Shown in pieces: positions 51,557-62,287 of a stretch of DNA of 64,000 nt. This DNA is from Ichthyophis bannanicus (lineage: Eukaryota > Chordata > Amphibia > Gymnophiona > Ichthyophiidae): assembly GCA_033557465.1 (NCBI GenBank), contig CM066033.1, forward strand, positions 710,445,637 through 710,509,636. Reading direction: 5' to 3'. The translations under genes and the position numbers were made by a program. The first letter of the stretch is position 1. Each line of letters begins with the position of its first letter. The notes under the pieces were generated by a model. That model was given only the letters and a program-made list of their open reading frames with translations. It was not told the origin of the DNA and made no database searches.

Positions 51557-51675
51557 TTTTTTTTTATTTTAAAATTTACTTTAAAGCAGAATGTTCTTTG
51601 CGTGGGGCCCCTGAAACGCAGGGCCCTGTGCAAAAAACATTCTTGCTCAATGGACGGGCCGGCCCTGCTCTCTCA

Positions 51676-52354
51676 TTAACCTCATTCTCTCACTCATCAT
51701 CTCCAGGCTCAATTATTGCAACATGGCTCTCATAGATCTTCCTCAATATCTGTTGCGTCGTTTACTGCTCGTTCAGAATACCGACACCTGTCTCCTCACT
51801 CACTCTTCCCCTTTTGATTATGTCACCCCCCTGCTTATCAGTCTTCACTGGCTCCCAGTTAGATTTAGATTTGTTTATAAGTTGTTTGTCATCACTCAGA
51901 GTTCTCCACACCAGTATCCCCCAGTATCTAGCTGACCTCGTCTGCCTTCAACCCACCCCGTTCTTCCTTCACTCCGCCTACAGTAACCGCCTCTTCCTTC
52001 CTTCCCCTACTCAGGCCCGTCTTGAACTCAGTCATCACGCCGCCTTCTTCTTCCTTAGCCCTGCCCTCTGGAATTCACTCCCGCACACTCTCCATACAGA
52101 ATTGTTTTTTCCCCGGTTCAAGACTTTGCTCAAGACTCACCTTTTCCATCAGGCCTTTGACTTCCCTCCCCTCCCCTCCCATGACACCCACCCCCCTGTT
52201 GTAGGCCCTTGTCCACAAGTCTCCTTCCCTCTTGTAGGCCCCGTCTTTTCCCTCCCCCCCCACCTCCTCTCCACAGCAATGATTGGGGTTTCTGTTTCTC
52301 TGCTTCTTTCTCTTTCCCTCTCACCTATTGCTTTTCTATCTGACCAATGGCATT
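51676..52354 (+). pseudogene. LINE fragment (CR1/L2-group), sense: RT C-terminus and 3' region
   Basis: Plus-strand blocks: SRLNYCNMALIDLPQYLLRRLLLVQNTDTCLLTHSS, then FDYVTPLLISLHWLPVRFRFVYKLFVI, then after a frame shift YPPVSS/ADLVCLQP, YSNRLFLPSPTQARLE, SPALWNSLPHTLHTE and FKTLLKTHLFHQAF. These are standard C-terminal blocks of CR1/L2-group LINEs. The 3' region is cut at 52,354 by DIRS element E and resumes at 63,890. Confidence 0.85.
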
Positions 52355-52510
52355 CCTAATCGTCTCTCCGGGCCAGTCCAGAACAGTTGGGTAGTCAAAT
52401 CTATCTCCTCTAGCAGCTGAGGACTGAATACTTTTTGTTGTTGCTAGGATACCTAACTCTCCCCTGGTGACAGCAGCCAGTCTTCTTGTCCTCAGCAGCT
52501 GAGCTGGATG
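52355..52510 (+). repeat. DIRS E left terminal repeat
   Basis: Inverted partner of 63,726-63,850. It shares only its outer 35 or so bases (gtctctccgggccagtcca) with D. Like D it has an inner pair, agcagctgaggactg and tcctcagcagctg. Confidence 0.88.
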
Positions 52511-52551
52511 TGTGAAGATTTGATTCCCCACAACGTTCTGTTCTCCTAGGA

Positions 52552-52692
52552 CAAGCAGGATGAGTCAGCCACAATTGGTGACGTCATCCGACGGCGCCGA
52601 GACGGAAGTACTCTCCATAGCTCAGAAGGGCTTTTTGCCCTTCTGAGCATGGGCCAACTGGCCCCACCCCCTGCCCGCCCCTAGCTAGCCAG
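52552..52692 (+). repeat. DIRS-like F left terminal repeat
   Basis: Inverted copy of 58,287-58,428. It includes an inner hairpin, cagaagggc-ttttt-gcccttctg, and the palindromic word cggcgccg. Confidence 0.88.
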
Positions 52693-53136
52693 TTTTTGTT
52701 CTTCCGCCTTGCCAGCAAGACGGACGTTTCTACTCTCCAACAATTTTTCCTTTACAGATCTATTCTCCTAATCGTATGTATATATCAGTTAACTGACTTA
52801 ATGTTTCCAAATCTCTTTCTGAGCTGGCCAGCGGAGCTTTCTCCCGCGGGCCATTGTGCCTGGTCTCATCTTAGAAATATGCTTACTGTTGATCTGTCTC
52901 ATCTCGCATTTTAATCCTTCCTACTTGTACGTATATTGCGATTAAAGTTGCATTAATGCTCTTCAATATTCTTACCGTTAATCTGTTTCTTCTTGCGCGT
53001 GATTACTCTTTTCTACCCGTATGTGTATTGCGGTTAAACTTGCTTTATGCTCTTCCAAGCTCTGTCCCAGGTCTCTGGACTGCACTTCAGCTCTTCACAA
53101 CCGCTTGCGGTATGACCGGAGTGCACTGATAGCTTA

Positions 53137-53640
53137 ATGCTAGCACTACTCACAGACCTTCGTGGGACCTCTCCGGCGCTCCTCCAGCTCCGCCGCCGCT
53201 CAGGGTGCGCCTGCGGGCCTCCACCCTGCCGCAGGCTTGGGCCGCCAATCTCTGCCGCCGCTCGGGGTGCACCTAAGGGCCTTCGCCCCAGCCGCAGCTC
53301 AGGTTGTGCCTACGGGCCTCCAACCTGCAGCGTGCTTGGATTGCTGAACGCGACTCTGTCCAAGAAGGGGCCCTCTTCCAGGATGAGAGCCGCGCGGCTG
53401 CCGGGGCCTCCTCGCACGTGGGTGACCTATGGGGGCGGCCATTTTCCTTCTACGGTGTGCTGCACGCTGCCTCTGATGCCAGTTCACAAGCCCCTCCCCC
53501 GACGGCGCCATTGGTCGGCGCTGACCCAAAGTTACGGGGGAGGCACCAGCGCAGATGACATCACGATTGCCGACGGTCCCTTCAGCGCAGAGGCGTTGGC
53601 GCAGGCGTACAGACGAATGGCTGCTCCGGAGGAGTCCTGA
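53137..53640 (+). CDS. Hypothetical Arg/Pro-rich frame in F, weak
   Basis: A 167-residue open frame near the 5' side of F, where gag would be expected. It is rich in Arg, Pro, Gly and Ser and overlaps DNA near-repeats (units of about 60-100 bases with gggcctcca words). No match to the gag blocks of C, D or E and no motif. It may be open only because of GC-rich composition. Confidence 0.2.
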   Translation: MLALLTDLRGTSPALLQLRRRSGCACGPPPCRRLGPPISAAARGAPKGLRPSRSSGCAYGPPTCSVLGLLNATLSKKGPSSRMRAARLPGPPRTWVTYGGGHFPSTVCCTLPLMPVHKPLPRRRHWSALTQSYGGGTSADDITIADGPFSAEALAQAYRRMAAPEES

Positions 53641-54639
53641 AGAGCAATTAAGCCCCGGCGAACCAGATTGGATGAGCACCAGAGCCCTCTTCAGCTCTCA
53701 AGGCCATAAACGGTTCTTAACCATTCGCGATCACGCCGATCGATGTGGCACCCCTCCATCGGCCCCGATCCTCTTTCAGCTTGTGGACCATCAACTCTGC
53801 AGCAGCATCGGCGCTGAGAGGCCCCCCTGCTTCATCAACATGGGCCTCGGCGCTGAGCATCCCACAAGCCGCCATGCCCCGGGGACGTGGATGGTGACTC
53901 CACAGCAGAGAGACCTTGGCACAGAGAGACCTCCCTCGGCGCCGAAGGGCCCGCTGCCTCCAGTCATGCCATGCAGGAGGTGAGGTCAGCGTAAAGGCTC
54001 ACTGGGACTCCTTGCCCAGAACCACCAAGCAGCACTAAGACTTCAGCAGTGCCAGTGGTTAGGACAGCTCCCAACGGTGAGTCCTCTGCCCCGCACAGCT
54101 GGTCATGGCCTGGCCCTCCTGCACCATGGGCACAAGTAAGGCAGCTGCCCAGAGGGGGGACCTCAGGCTCCAGGGCTAACAAAGGCCTCCAGCACTTATG
54201 GATCCTCCAGTGAGTTACTGGTCCTACAGGTTACCCCATTAGGGCAACAGCAAACTTCAACCCAGCAATAGAGGGATGAACTCCCATCAGCCACAGTCTA
54301 GGTCATACCCGGTATACCAGCCACCACTGGTGTGGTCATTTCCAACCGGTTTCTCCTGCGGTGCAAGGTAACCAATGTTCAAGTGCTAGCCTAAGGCTCG
54401 GGCAACAGCAAAAACTCTGAAGACCTGCGCACTATGCCCTCCAAGGCACTACGCAATACCAGGGATCCCACCTGAGCTCCCTTAGACCCAAAGCCCTTCT
54501 ACCATATGAGCCTCCGGCTATGGGATGGGCTACTCCTTCCTGAACCTGGAAGCCTCCGCTGGTGCAGAGCCCATGACCCTACGACCTGGAACTTCAGCCA
54601 ATGTGACCTTGGGTCACTGAGAGCAAAGGCCTCCAATTG

Positions 54640-54722
54640 AAGAGCGCATCGACTCGGGAATTAAAAGACCAGGGTTCGGCTCCCATTAATCCCCCTTGTG
54701 CCCTTGGAGAAGTCACTTAACT
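54640..54722 (+). repeat. tRNA-like (SINE head) module 1 in F
   Basis: gagcgcatcgactcgggaat followed by ccagggttcggctccc (B box) and gtgcccttggagaagtcac, the same layout as the SINE head at 18,946. The SINE tail is absent. Confidence 0.55.
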
Positions 54723-55574
54723 CTCCAGGACGGCGGTGCGACCCTTGACCGGAACCTCCACCAGTGTGACCTAGGGCCACTGAAAACAAGGATACCAGAC
54801 GATGCACTGGGGTTAGGAGACCTCCCTCCACTTTGCACTTCCACTTCTCTACCTCTCTGCCAGACCCCAGGGGCAAAGGTAGAAGGGGAAAGAAACAAGT
54901 TCCAGCCCATTTAGTCCGCGGCACTATCCAGATAGCTGACTATCCCGATCCAAAGGGAGTAATGGGTGCCTGTACAGCCGGGGCCAAACCTCACAGGTCA
55001 TGCTTGGTGACAGCCAACAATAAGCTAGGACAGTCGGTGCGTCGACCCCTCAGCTCTACCACTTGCCGCACCCACCTCAAAGCAATATGGTTCTCATAAG
55101 TCCTTCAGGAGACCAATATGCATAAGGTCAACAAGTGGCTTGACAACCATATGCAAATATGGCCATCGCAGTGGTCAAAAAGTGGCTTGACAGCTTCATA
55201 CAAGTGTGGCCAACACAGTGGTCAAACACTAGCAAAAAAAAAAAAAAAAAAATTTTGAGTAAATAAAACAAATAAAGAGAATATGAATTCCTGGGGGCTG
55301 CAGTCCCCCTGCGAAGTCCACCCCCGAGCCATTCTTGCTCCACCGCGAAGCTACCCCAGGTCACGGTATGGACCTGTCCTGGATTTTTAGCCGACACCAC
55401 TGCTACAGATTGTGGCTATTTCCAGCTGGAGCGGTAGACTATAAACAGATCTCCTGACCCTCTTGGGTCGACCCTCACATCTTAACTATGCATCTGCCCT
55501 CAGCACTAGGCCCTCCGAGACCTTCCAGAGCCATGGTTCAGAGTGCATACCACACGAGAACTGACATTGCCCAA

Positions 55575-55660
55575 TGGCCACAGTGTGGTGCAGCGGACAC
55601 AGCCAGTACCTGTAGGACCAGATGATCACAGGTTCAAATCCAGCTGGGGCTCCTCCAACC
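55575..55660 (+). repeat. tRNA-like module 2 in F
   Basis: tgtggtgcagcggacacagc (A-box-like) and cacaggttcaaatccagctg (B-box-like), spaced about 40 bases apart as in tRNA genes. No tail. Confidence 0.5.
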
Positions 55661-56046
55661 CACAAGGCACCACTAGGCACATCTGTGGCAACAACTGGTG
55701 TAGTACGCACATCCAGTGGACTCAGGAATGGGAGTTCATCAAGTCCCAGTCCTGGCCCATGCACACCAAGCCCATATATATATATGTTTATCACCGTAGC
55801 CTGTTGTCATCCCGACTCCACATAGGTTTATACACCTCTGTGCTGAAGAGAGGGGCAGACAGTACAATAGCCTACCAACCCCTGCAGGCTTTTGCAGAAG
55901 AAAAGGGCTCACAGCCCACCGACTAGTGCACGCGCTGTAGGACCTGCCTGCCAATCAGGCATGCACAGAAGAATATGTCCATGGTCCACAGTTAATATAT
56001 ACGTTGCAGGAGCCAGCTACCACAAACGGCCCAGGAAACCATCCTC

Positions 56047-56190
56047 TGCTCCTAAGGGTAGGCAACGGTGATCCTCCAAGGAGAAGGCCAACAACCTGCC
56101 GCTCCTAACAGCACTGGCTGCTCCTAAGGGTAGGCAACGGTGGCCTTCCAGGAGAAGGCCAACAACAGCCGCTCCTAACAGCACCGGCTC
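56047..56190. repeat. 72-base tandem duplication in F
   Basis: tgctcctaagggtaggcaac starts at 56,047 and again at 56,119. The two units share most bases, including ggagaaggccaacaac and ccgctcctaacagcac. Confidence 0.8.
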
Positions 56191-57589
56191 AGCGAACAGA
56201 CTGAACCCCACTGCCGGGCCTCCCGGGGCATGTTCCGCCATGCCACATACCCGTATCGTGGTGGCGGCAGACTCGGTTCGCTCTGCGCAAACCACCAGAC
56301 AAACGCCAGGTATAGTCCTCATCAGCCAGGATATGCCTTCCTTCTCTCGTACCCAGCAGCACTGCCGGTCCGCCAACAACCTTCTTGCCAGCCCTGGAAT
56401 CTGAAGCGACGGCCCCGCTGCGGCCCTTCTTCGTGACCCAGCAACCAGGCCATCCATTACCCTGAGCCTGCTGGTGTACCGCCTCAAGACCCATGCACCC
56501 CTCCCATTGCGAGAGGATACATCTCCGTCGTCGTCTTCATGACGCTGGTCATCTTCTCCACCCTGCAAGGGGGCACCTGCCCTTTTAAGCTCTGTGGCAC
56601 TACGCCCAATAGCATGGAGGCAGAAAGGCTGAGCGTCGAGCTCAAGACCAGCTTGGGACCCCAGTCTGGATCTTCCTACGATCTACCCTGAGCCAACCTG
56701 CATGCGCACTGCAGCTCAGCACTCCGGGGCCTGGACAGGAAGGGAATGGATGCTCCCGGCAGTCCTGCCTCTGCAAGGACTCAACCCGTAGGCGTCGTCC
56801 TGCACCGGGCCTCATCATGAATGGATCCACACGCCGGCCATCTTAACTCCTGACCATGTGGTCAGGCTGTATTCCAGACCTGAGCCCGTCACCTTCTACT
56901 TACCAGAACATGGCCGAACGGCTCCTGGGTCTCACATGGTCAAACTGCTGTCCCCACAGACCATTGCTCTTGAAGGCCCTCGCCCGTCCAGAGCATGCAT
57001 GGCCTAGAATAGGTCTCCGATCTGCCCGGCCCCAGTGGGCTGCAACCCTGGAGATCCCACAGTCTGACGGCAGGGCGTAGTGGTAGTACAACTGTCCACT
57101 ACCCAGAATCCGGCCCCACTGGCACTTCCAGAAAATTCAGCTGCCTGGGTGCAGACAAGGGGTGCACCTCCCGTAAATGTATGAGACCGTAGGCCCTGAG
57201 CCCTGAGTCCATGTCGAACAGATGGCTCTAACGATCCGAACTGCATCCTGGCACAGGTCGCCCCCTCGGGAATGACTTATAAACACTGCAACATTCGTGG
57301 TCAACCTCGCACTGCCCTTATAGCATAGCTGGTGCCGCTCTACTATCCTGACACACACCTCTACTCACTGATGGTTTAGATCGGTGGTACAGTCTGATGA
57401 GGCCAGTCACTTCCACTACCCTATTTCCAACGCTGGCCAATCTAAACCAAGCCTGCCCAGCGGCACAAGTTACACATTGCCTATTATCTCTTATCCTCCT
57501 ACGCGGCTGCTCCCTCTCCAGTTGAAGTTCAGGAGCTGACAACATAATTCATACATATATATAATCAATTAGGAGAATAAGGCAAAGTT

Positions 57590-57660
57590 AATAGAGCCTA
57601 GCCCACTGGTCACCTCCCTGCTTTGGAGCCAGAGGTTGTGGGTTGATCCCCTGGTGGGGT
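57590..57660 (+). repeat. tRNA-like module 3 in F
   Basis: tagcccactggtcacctccc and gttgtgggttgatcccctgg resemble A and B boxes of a tRNA-derived head. No tail. Confidence 0.4.
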
Positions 57661-58104
57661 TTTGTCCCATCGACCGTTTCCTCTTCGGGCCAGTGACTGA
57701 GGCGGCGTGGCCGCACACTGACGCACTGCCTCTTTTTGCAGTTGCTCCCAAACCTCCACTGCTCGAGGGGCCGGCACCACTGCTTGTCAGACCGGCATCT
57801 TGCCACCACGCAGGGGCGTTCCCCCTACTACAATCGCACGGTGCATGGGAACTGCACGCCGCTTGCGCACGTGCGTGATCCCCCATATGTTCCCGCAGGC
57901 CTCTATAAGCCCCGCAAGCATAGAATCCTACTAGCCATGCGTTCCCACAACACTACAACTGCACATAGGTGCATCCACTCTTCTCGCGTATATAGTAGGC
58001 CTATACTTCTTGTTGCAATGCGCAACGCACGATCATGCCAGACTTCAAGGATGTTCTCGGCCTTCCCCCATCTCCCACAGCATATGGCAGCTTGGGAGGC
58101 ACCA

Positions 58105-58200
58105 ATTGTGGCTGACTCATCCTGCTTGTCCTAGGAGAAAACGGAGTTACTTACCTGTAACTGGAGTTCTCCGGGGACAGCAGGATAAGTCAGCCACACA
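58105..58200 (+). repeat. DIRS-like F internal complementary region
   Basis: Complement of the left end (gactcatcctgcttgtccta) joined to complement of the right end (cggagttacttacctgtaac). The word agttac-ttacct-gtaact is a perfect 6-base dyad with a 6-base spacer. Confidence 0.88.
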
Positions 58201-58286
58201 TACCCGCCCACCTCCCCTGAGATGGGGTCGGCCTCCGTCCGGTGCCCGCCTCCTAGCGGCAAAAGGCTCAGCTAGGGACGAACTGG

Positions 58287-58464
58287 CTAGCTAGGGGCGG
58301 GCAGGGGGTGGGGCCAGTTGGCCCATGCTCAGAAGGGCAAAAAGCCCTTCTGAGCTATGGAGAGTACTTCCGTCTCGGCGCCGTCGGATGACGTCACCAA
58401 TTGTGGCTGACTTATCCTGCTGTCCCCGGAGAACTCCAGTTACAGGTAAGTAACTCCGTTTTCT
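58287..58464 (+). repeat. DIRS-like F right terminal repeat
   Basis: Inverted partner of the left repeat. The outer end carries agttac-aggtaa-gtaact and finishes at ttct, which also occurs just before the left end, so a 4-base identity may mark the crossover. Confidence 0.85.
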
Positions 58465-58905
58465 ATTGCTTCTGTGGCCTCTTTGTTATTTTTGTCTGGA
58501 AGAGTTTCACAGGGTTCTGAGTGCTTCCCTAGCAGGGAACCTAGCACTTCTAAATGGTTAAGCTGATTGATGCTGGTGTATGTTAGCCGGTTATTCGGCT
58601 TAGAGAATGGGACAGAGCCTGTCTCCTCTTCTCTTTTCAGTCCCCTAGTTAGGAACAGGCCTGGGAGCCCCAGCTACTGTTACCTGCTGCATTTACTTTC
58701 TGCTCCGGGGACCGCGGGCAGCGGTTCTGCTTCAGAGAGATCTTTTTCTGGAACGGCAGTTTCTATCAGGTATTTTTAGTCAGCCGCGGCACTTTCCCTT
58801 CCCCCTTCTCGGTTTTGTTTCCCGCGGGTGCTCTCCGGTGGGTGCAGGGCTTCGCGGTATTTTCGGGGTCCTACCGTTCTCTCCGTGCTCCGGGAGTCGT
58901 GGGCT
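58465..58905 (+). other. DIRS E leader, 3' of F
   Basis: Continuation of the E 5' leader up to the gag ATG. It shares cctgggagccccag with the D leader. No ORF supported. Confidence 0.6.
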
Positions 58906-60362
58906 ATGCCGGATCAGTTGAGTGAGCAGGCAGCAAAGATGCAGGCATTAGGGGAAAGCGCGGGAACGGCGGCCATCTTAGCAGAGCCGTCCGTGTCAAC
59001 AGTCCCGCTCTCTAAGCCTGGTAAACGGAAAAATAAATCGCACCATTGTCCAGTTGAGCAAGAGCAGCCTGGGGGGCCAACGCTGCCAGCTCTACCAGGT
59101 GAGCTTGATCCACTTCTCTCGCCAGAGTTTATTCTGGCTTTTCACAAAGCTTACTTGATAAAAAAGGCACAGTCTCCTGGTCAGGTGGTGTCTGACTCAC
59201 TGATGGCTCGGGTGGGAGTATCTAGCCGGTCTGAGCTCCGGGAAGGGGGTTCTTCCTTCTCAGCTCTTAGGGAGACTAAAGTTGATGACTTTTCTGTACC
59301 GGCTGACGCTGTGGATCCAGAGGAGGGAGAGCTCCTTTCAGACCCAGGTTTGGACTCCTGGCCAACAGATTTGGAGGAGGGGGAATTAGGGCCTGGAGAG
59401 GACCCTAATGTTTTTCGAGTGTTTAGGAAGGAGGAGTTACCGGCTCTTATTTCACAGTCTCTCTTGGCTCTTAATATTCTTCCTCTGGTAGTGCAGCAGG
59501 AACCGTTAGAGGATCCTTTGCTACAGGGGTTAAAATCCGAACAGAAATGTTTTCCCTGCACAGAGTCATCAAACAGATGATTGAGTCCGAGTGGGAATGT
59601 CCGGAGGCTTCGTTGCGGGGAGCTCGGACTATGGCACGCTTGTATCCGGTGCCTCAGGAGGAGAGGGAGCTCCTCCGTATGCCTAAGGTTGATGCGCTGG
59701 TTTTGGCGGTCACCAAAAAGACCACCATCCCAGTGGAAGGAGCTGCGGCTCTTAAGGATATGCAGGATCGTCGCTTAGAGGGGCTCTTGAAGCAATCCTT
59801 TGAGGCTAGCGCCCTAGCGCTGCAGGCCTCCGTCTGTGGAGCCTATGTATCCAGAGCTGCTATTCGATGGAGTCAGCTAGCTTCGAGTCCTGTGGGAGAT
59901 GCTTCCTCCTCTGGAGAGGGGGCTAAGCTAGAGTCGGCGGCAGCGTATCTGGCGGATGGCTTCTATGATTTGGTTCGCATTTCCGCGAAAGCGATGGCTT
60001 CCATGATTGCCGCTCGTCGGTTTCTTTGGTTGCGAAATTGGGCGGCGGATGTTTCTTCCAAGGCCCGTCTCAGCAAACTTCCGTACAAAGGTAAGCTTCT
60101 TTTTGGGGAAGCGCTAGAGAAGATTGTTAAGGATTTAGGTGACTCCAAAGGGGGACGCCTACCCGAGGATCGGCCGCGGACGACTAAGCAAAACTCCTTC
60201 CCTAGGGACCAAGGGCGTGAGTTTCGCCGCTTTCGCGGGGCTCGCTTTGCTCCTTATCAGCGGGGTCGGTTTCAATCCCGTGGACAGTCCTTTCGGGGCG
60301 CTAGAGGTTCCGGCAGGGGTTACTTTGGATCCGCTCCAACGTCTCTTAAAAAACCGCAATGA
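58906..60362 (+). pseudogene. DIRS E gag-like protein with one frameshift
   Basis: Starts MPDQLSEQ at an ATG. Blocks shared with D: GTAAILAE, SPEFILAFHKAYLIKKAQ, EEGELLSDPGLDSW, DPNVFRVFRKEELPALISQSL. At about 59,556 the word tgttttccctgcacag is one base shorter than in D, which ends the first frame at 59,580. The protein continues in the next frame from 59,547 (HRVIKQMIESEWECPEASLRG) through LESAAAYLADGFYDLVRISAKAMASMIAARRFLWLRNW to an Arg/Gly-rich tail (RFAPYQRGRFQSRGQSFRGARGS) ending KKPQ. The basic tail suggests nucleic-acid binding. The end overlaps the start of pol in another frame. Confidence 0.8.
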
Positions 60363-60448
60363 AGTGCGGCCGGTCCAGGCGGAGATGCCAGTAGGAGGTC
60401 GTTTGCAGGAGTGTCTCCGCCTGGGCCGCCATTACCACCGATCAGTGG

Positions 60449-62287
60449 GTGCTTCAGATTATTAGAGAGGGCTATGCTCTCGAGTTCGCTGGACCTCTGG
60501 CGGACGCGTTTGTTTTCTCTCCCTGTGGTCCGGTCGCCAAGTGGGAGGCGGTCCGCGCCACCTTGCAACGCTTGCTGCAGCTCCGAGCCGTAATTCCCGT
60601 TCCCCCAGACCAGTGCGGCTTAGGTCGATACTCAATTTATTTTGTGGTGCCCAAAAAAGAGGGCTCCTTCCGGCCCATTTTGGATTTGAAGCACGTGAAC
60701 CGGCGTCTAAGGGTCTCTCATTTCCGGATGGAAACTTTGAGATCAGTGATCAGCTGCGTGCGTCTGGGAGAGTTTCTTTCCTCCATCGATTTGACAGAGG
60801 CCTACCTGCACATTCCGATCCGACCGGATCATCAGCGATTCCTCCGGTTCGCAGTTCCCATGGGTCATTTTCAGTTCCGGGCGTTGCCGTTCGGGTTAGC
60901 AACGGCGCCGCACACCTTCACGAAGGTGATGGTGGTGGTGGCGGCGGCTCTTCGCAGGGACGGAGTCCAAGTTCATCCTTATCTGGACGACTGGTTAATT
61001 CGGGCGGCCTCGCGAGAAGAATCCGTCAGGGCGACCGCTCGGGTAGTTTCCTGTCTCGAGGGTCTCGGTTGGATTGTGAATCAGGCGAAAAGTCAGCTAC
61101 AGCCAGTGCAGCAGCTTACGTATCTCGGGGCCTCCTTCGCCACGGACAGGGGACTCGTTCTCTTGCCTCCGGAGAGGGTTCGCAAGCTTCTCTCTCACGT
61201 TTCCGCCTTTTTGCGTGTTCACGCACCGACAGCTTGGAAGTACTTGCAATTGCTAGGTCTGATGGCGGCGGCCTTAGATCTCGTTCCTTGGGCTCGGGCG
61301 CGCATGCGTCCGCTCCAACAGGCTCTGCTCTCGCGGTGGTCTCCCCAACTTCACCCGCTTTCTCGTCGCTTAGCCTGTCCCGACCACGTGAAGCTCAGTC
61401 TTCAGTGGTGGTTGGTTCCGGACCATCTTCTTGCAGGCATTCCCCTAGCACTCCCAGAGTGGATTTTGGTCACGACGGATGCCAGTCTCTCCGGCTGGGG
61501 AGCGCATTGTTTGGCTCACATCGCTCAGGGCTCCTGGTCGCCGGAGGAGAGCCTGTGGTCCATCAATCGGCTGGAACTCAGAACGGTGTATCTAGCGCTG
61601 TTGGAGTTTGCGCCTCTTCTGGAGGGCAAGCCGGTGCGGGTCTTTTCGGACAACCTGGTGACGGTCTCCTATATAAATCGTCAAGGCGGAATGGGCAGTC
61701 TCCATCTCCTGGAGGAGAGCCAGCGCTTGTTCCTTTGGGCAGAATTGCACCTGGTAGCGCTGTCGGCATCTCATGTGGCAGGAAAGGACAATATCCAGGC
61801 CGACTATCTCAGCCGCAATCTGCTGGATCCCGGAGAATGGGAACTCAACGCGGAGGTTTTTCACGAGATCGTTCTCCGTTGGGGTCAGCCAGTTCTGGAC
61901 CTCATGACCACTCTTCGCAATGCGAAGGCGGAGCGCTTTTTCAGCAGGCGCAGGGAGCCTATGTCGGAGGGTCTCGACGGCCTGGTACAACCCTGGCCCT
62001 CGCAGCATCTTCTGTATGTCTTTCCTCCGTGGCCCTTGGTGGGTCGAGTCATTCAGAGAGTAGCCAACCACGGAGGTCGGGTGGTTCTTATTGCTCCAGA
62101 CTGGCCCCGGCGCCCCTGGTACGCTGATCTGATGCAGCTTCTGCTGGAGCCGCCATGGCGGTTGCCCGCTCGGGCGGACTTACTGCTGCAGGGACCAGTG
62201 CACATGCCCCAGGTGGATCGATTCTTGCTTACGGCATGGCTATTGAGCGGCAACGCTTGCGCCGCAAAGGTTATTCAGCATCGGTGA
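60449..62287 (+). CDS. DIRS E pol: RT, RNase H, methyltransferase-like domain
   Basis: 612 residues with no stop. RT: GLGRYSIYFVVPKKEGSFRPILDLKHVN, then IDLTEAYLHIPIRPDHQRFLRF, then LPFGLATAPHTFTKV, and YLDD at residues 178-181 with both Asp intact. RNase H: LVTTDASLSGWGAHC, then INRLELRTVYLALLEF, then VFSDNLVTVSYINRQGG and ADYLSRNLLDPGEW. Methyltransferase-like: VLDLMTTLRNAKAERFFSR, LLYVFPPWPLVGRVIQR, VVLIAPDWPRRPWY. The pol N-terminus begins earlier, around 60,360 (NEVRPVQ), but a 1-base deletion near 60,408 relative to D puts it in another frame. The 3' end overlaps the recombinase. Role: copying the element RNA and removing the RNA strand. Confidence 0.9.
   Translation: MLQIIREGYALEFAGPLADAFVFSPCGPVAKWEAVRATLQRLLQLRAVIPVPPDQCGLGRYSIYFVVPKKEGSFRPILDLKHVNRRLRVSHFRMETLRSVISCVRLGEFLSSIDLTEAYLHIPIRPDHQRFLRFAVPMGHFQFRALPFGLATAPHTFTKVMVVVAAALRRDGVQVHPYLDDWLIRAASREESVRATARVVSCLEGLGWIVNQAKSQLQPVQQLTYLGASFATDRGLVLLPPERVRKLLSHVSAFLRVHAPTAWKYLQLLGLMAAALDLVPWARARMRPLQQALLSRWSPQLHPLSRRLACPDHVKLSLQWWLVPDHLLAGIPLALPEWILVTTDASLSGWGAHCLAHIAQGSWSPEESLWSINRLELRTVYLALLEFAPLLEGKPVRVFSDNLVTVSYINRQGGMGSLHLLEESQRLFLWAELHLVALSASHVAGKDNIQADYLSRNLLDPGEWELNAEVFHEIVLRWGQPVLDLMTTLRNAKAERFFSRRREPMSEGLDGLVQPWPSQHLLYVFPPWPLVGRVIQRVANHGGRVVLIAPDWPRRPWYADLMQLLLEPPWRLPARADLLLQGPVHMPQVDRFLLTAWLLSGNACAAKVIQHR

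Larger units (their letters stand above)
49075..51667. mobile_element. hAT-type non-autonomous element with minisatellite and hairpin cargo
   Basis: The left end caggggcggccc and the right end gggccggccctg are inverted copies with one mismatch over 12 bases. The flanks are ctctctcg (49,067-49,074) and ctctctca (51,668-51,675), an 8-bp target duplication with one mismatch. No transposase frame is visible. The interior holds an unassigned segment (49,200-50,040), a pyrimidine-rich minisatellite (50,090-51,150) and a 370-base hairpin (51,185-51,556). It sits at the junction of two LINE fragments of opposite orientation. Confidence 0.75.
52541..58464 (+). mobile_element. DIRS-like element F, non-coding, nested in the E leader
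   Basis: The left end (cctaggacaagcagg at about 52,545) and the right end (ggtaagtaactccgttttct, 58,464) are joined as complements in an internal region at 58,105-58,200, as in every other DIRS element here. Inverted repeats pair over about 140 bases (52,552-52,692 with 58,287-58,428) with very few mismatches. The terminal words (acaagcaggat, ttacaggtaagtaac) resemble family B/C. Yet the 5.3-kb interior has no recognisable RT, RNase H or recombinase block in any frame I read. It holds GC-rich near-repeats (53,150-53,350), a 72-base tandem duplication and three tRNA-like modules. Orientation is inferred from the internal region lying near the right end. Confidence 0.8.

Noticed and set aside
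56017..58134. Several frames of 100-183 codons in element F
   Set aside because: Overlapping frames on both strands with no motif, consistent with GC-rich DNA having few stops.
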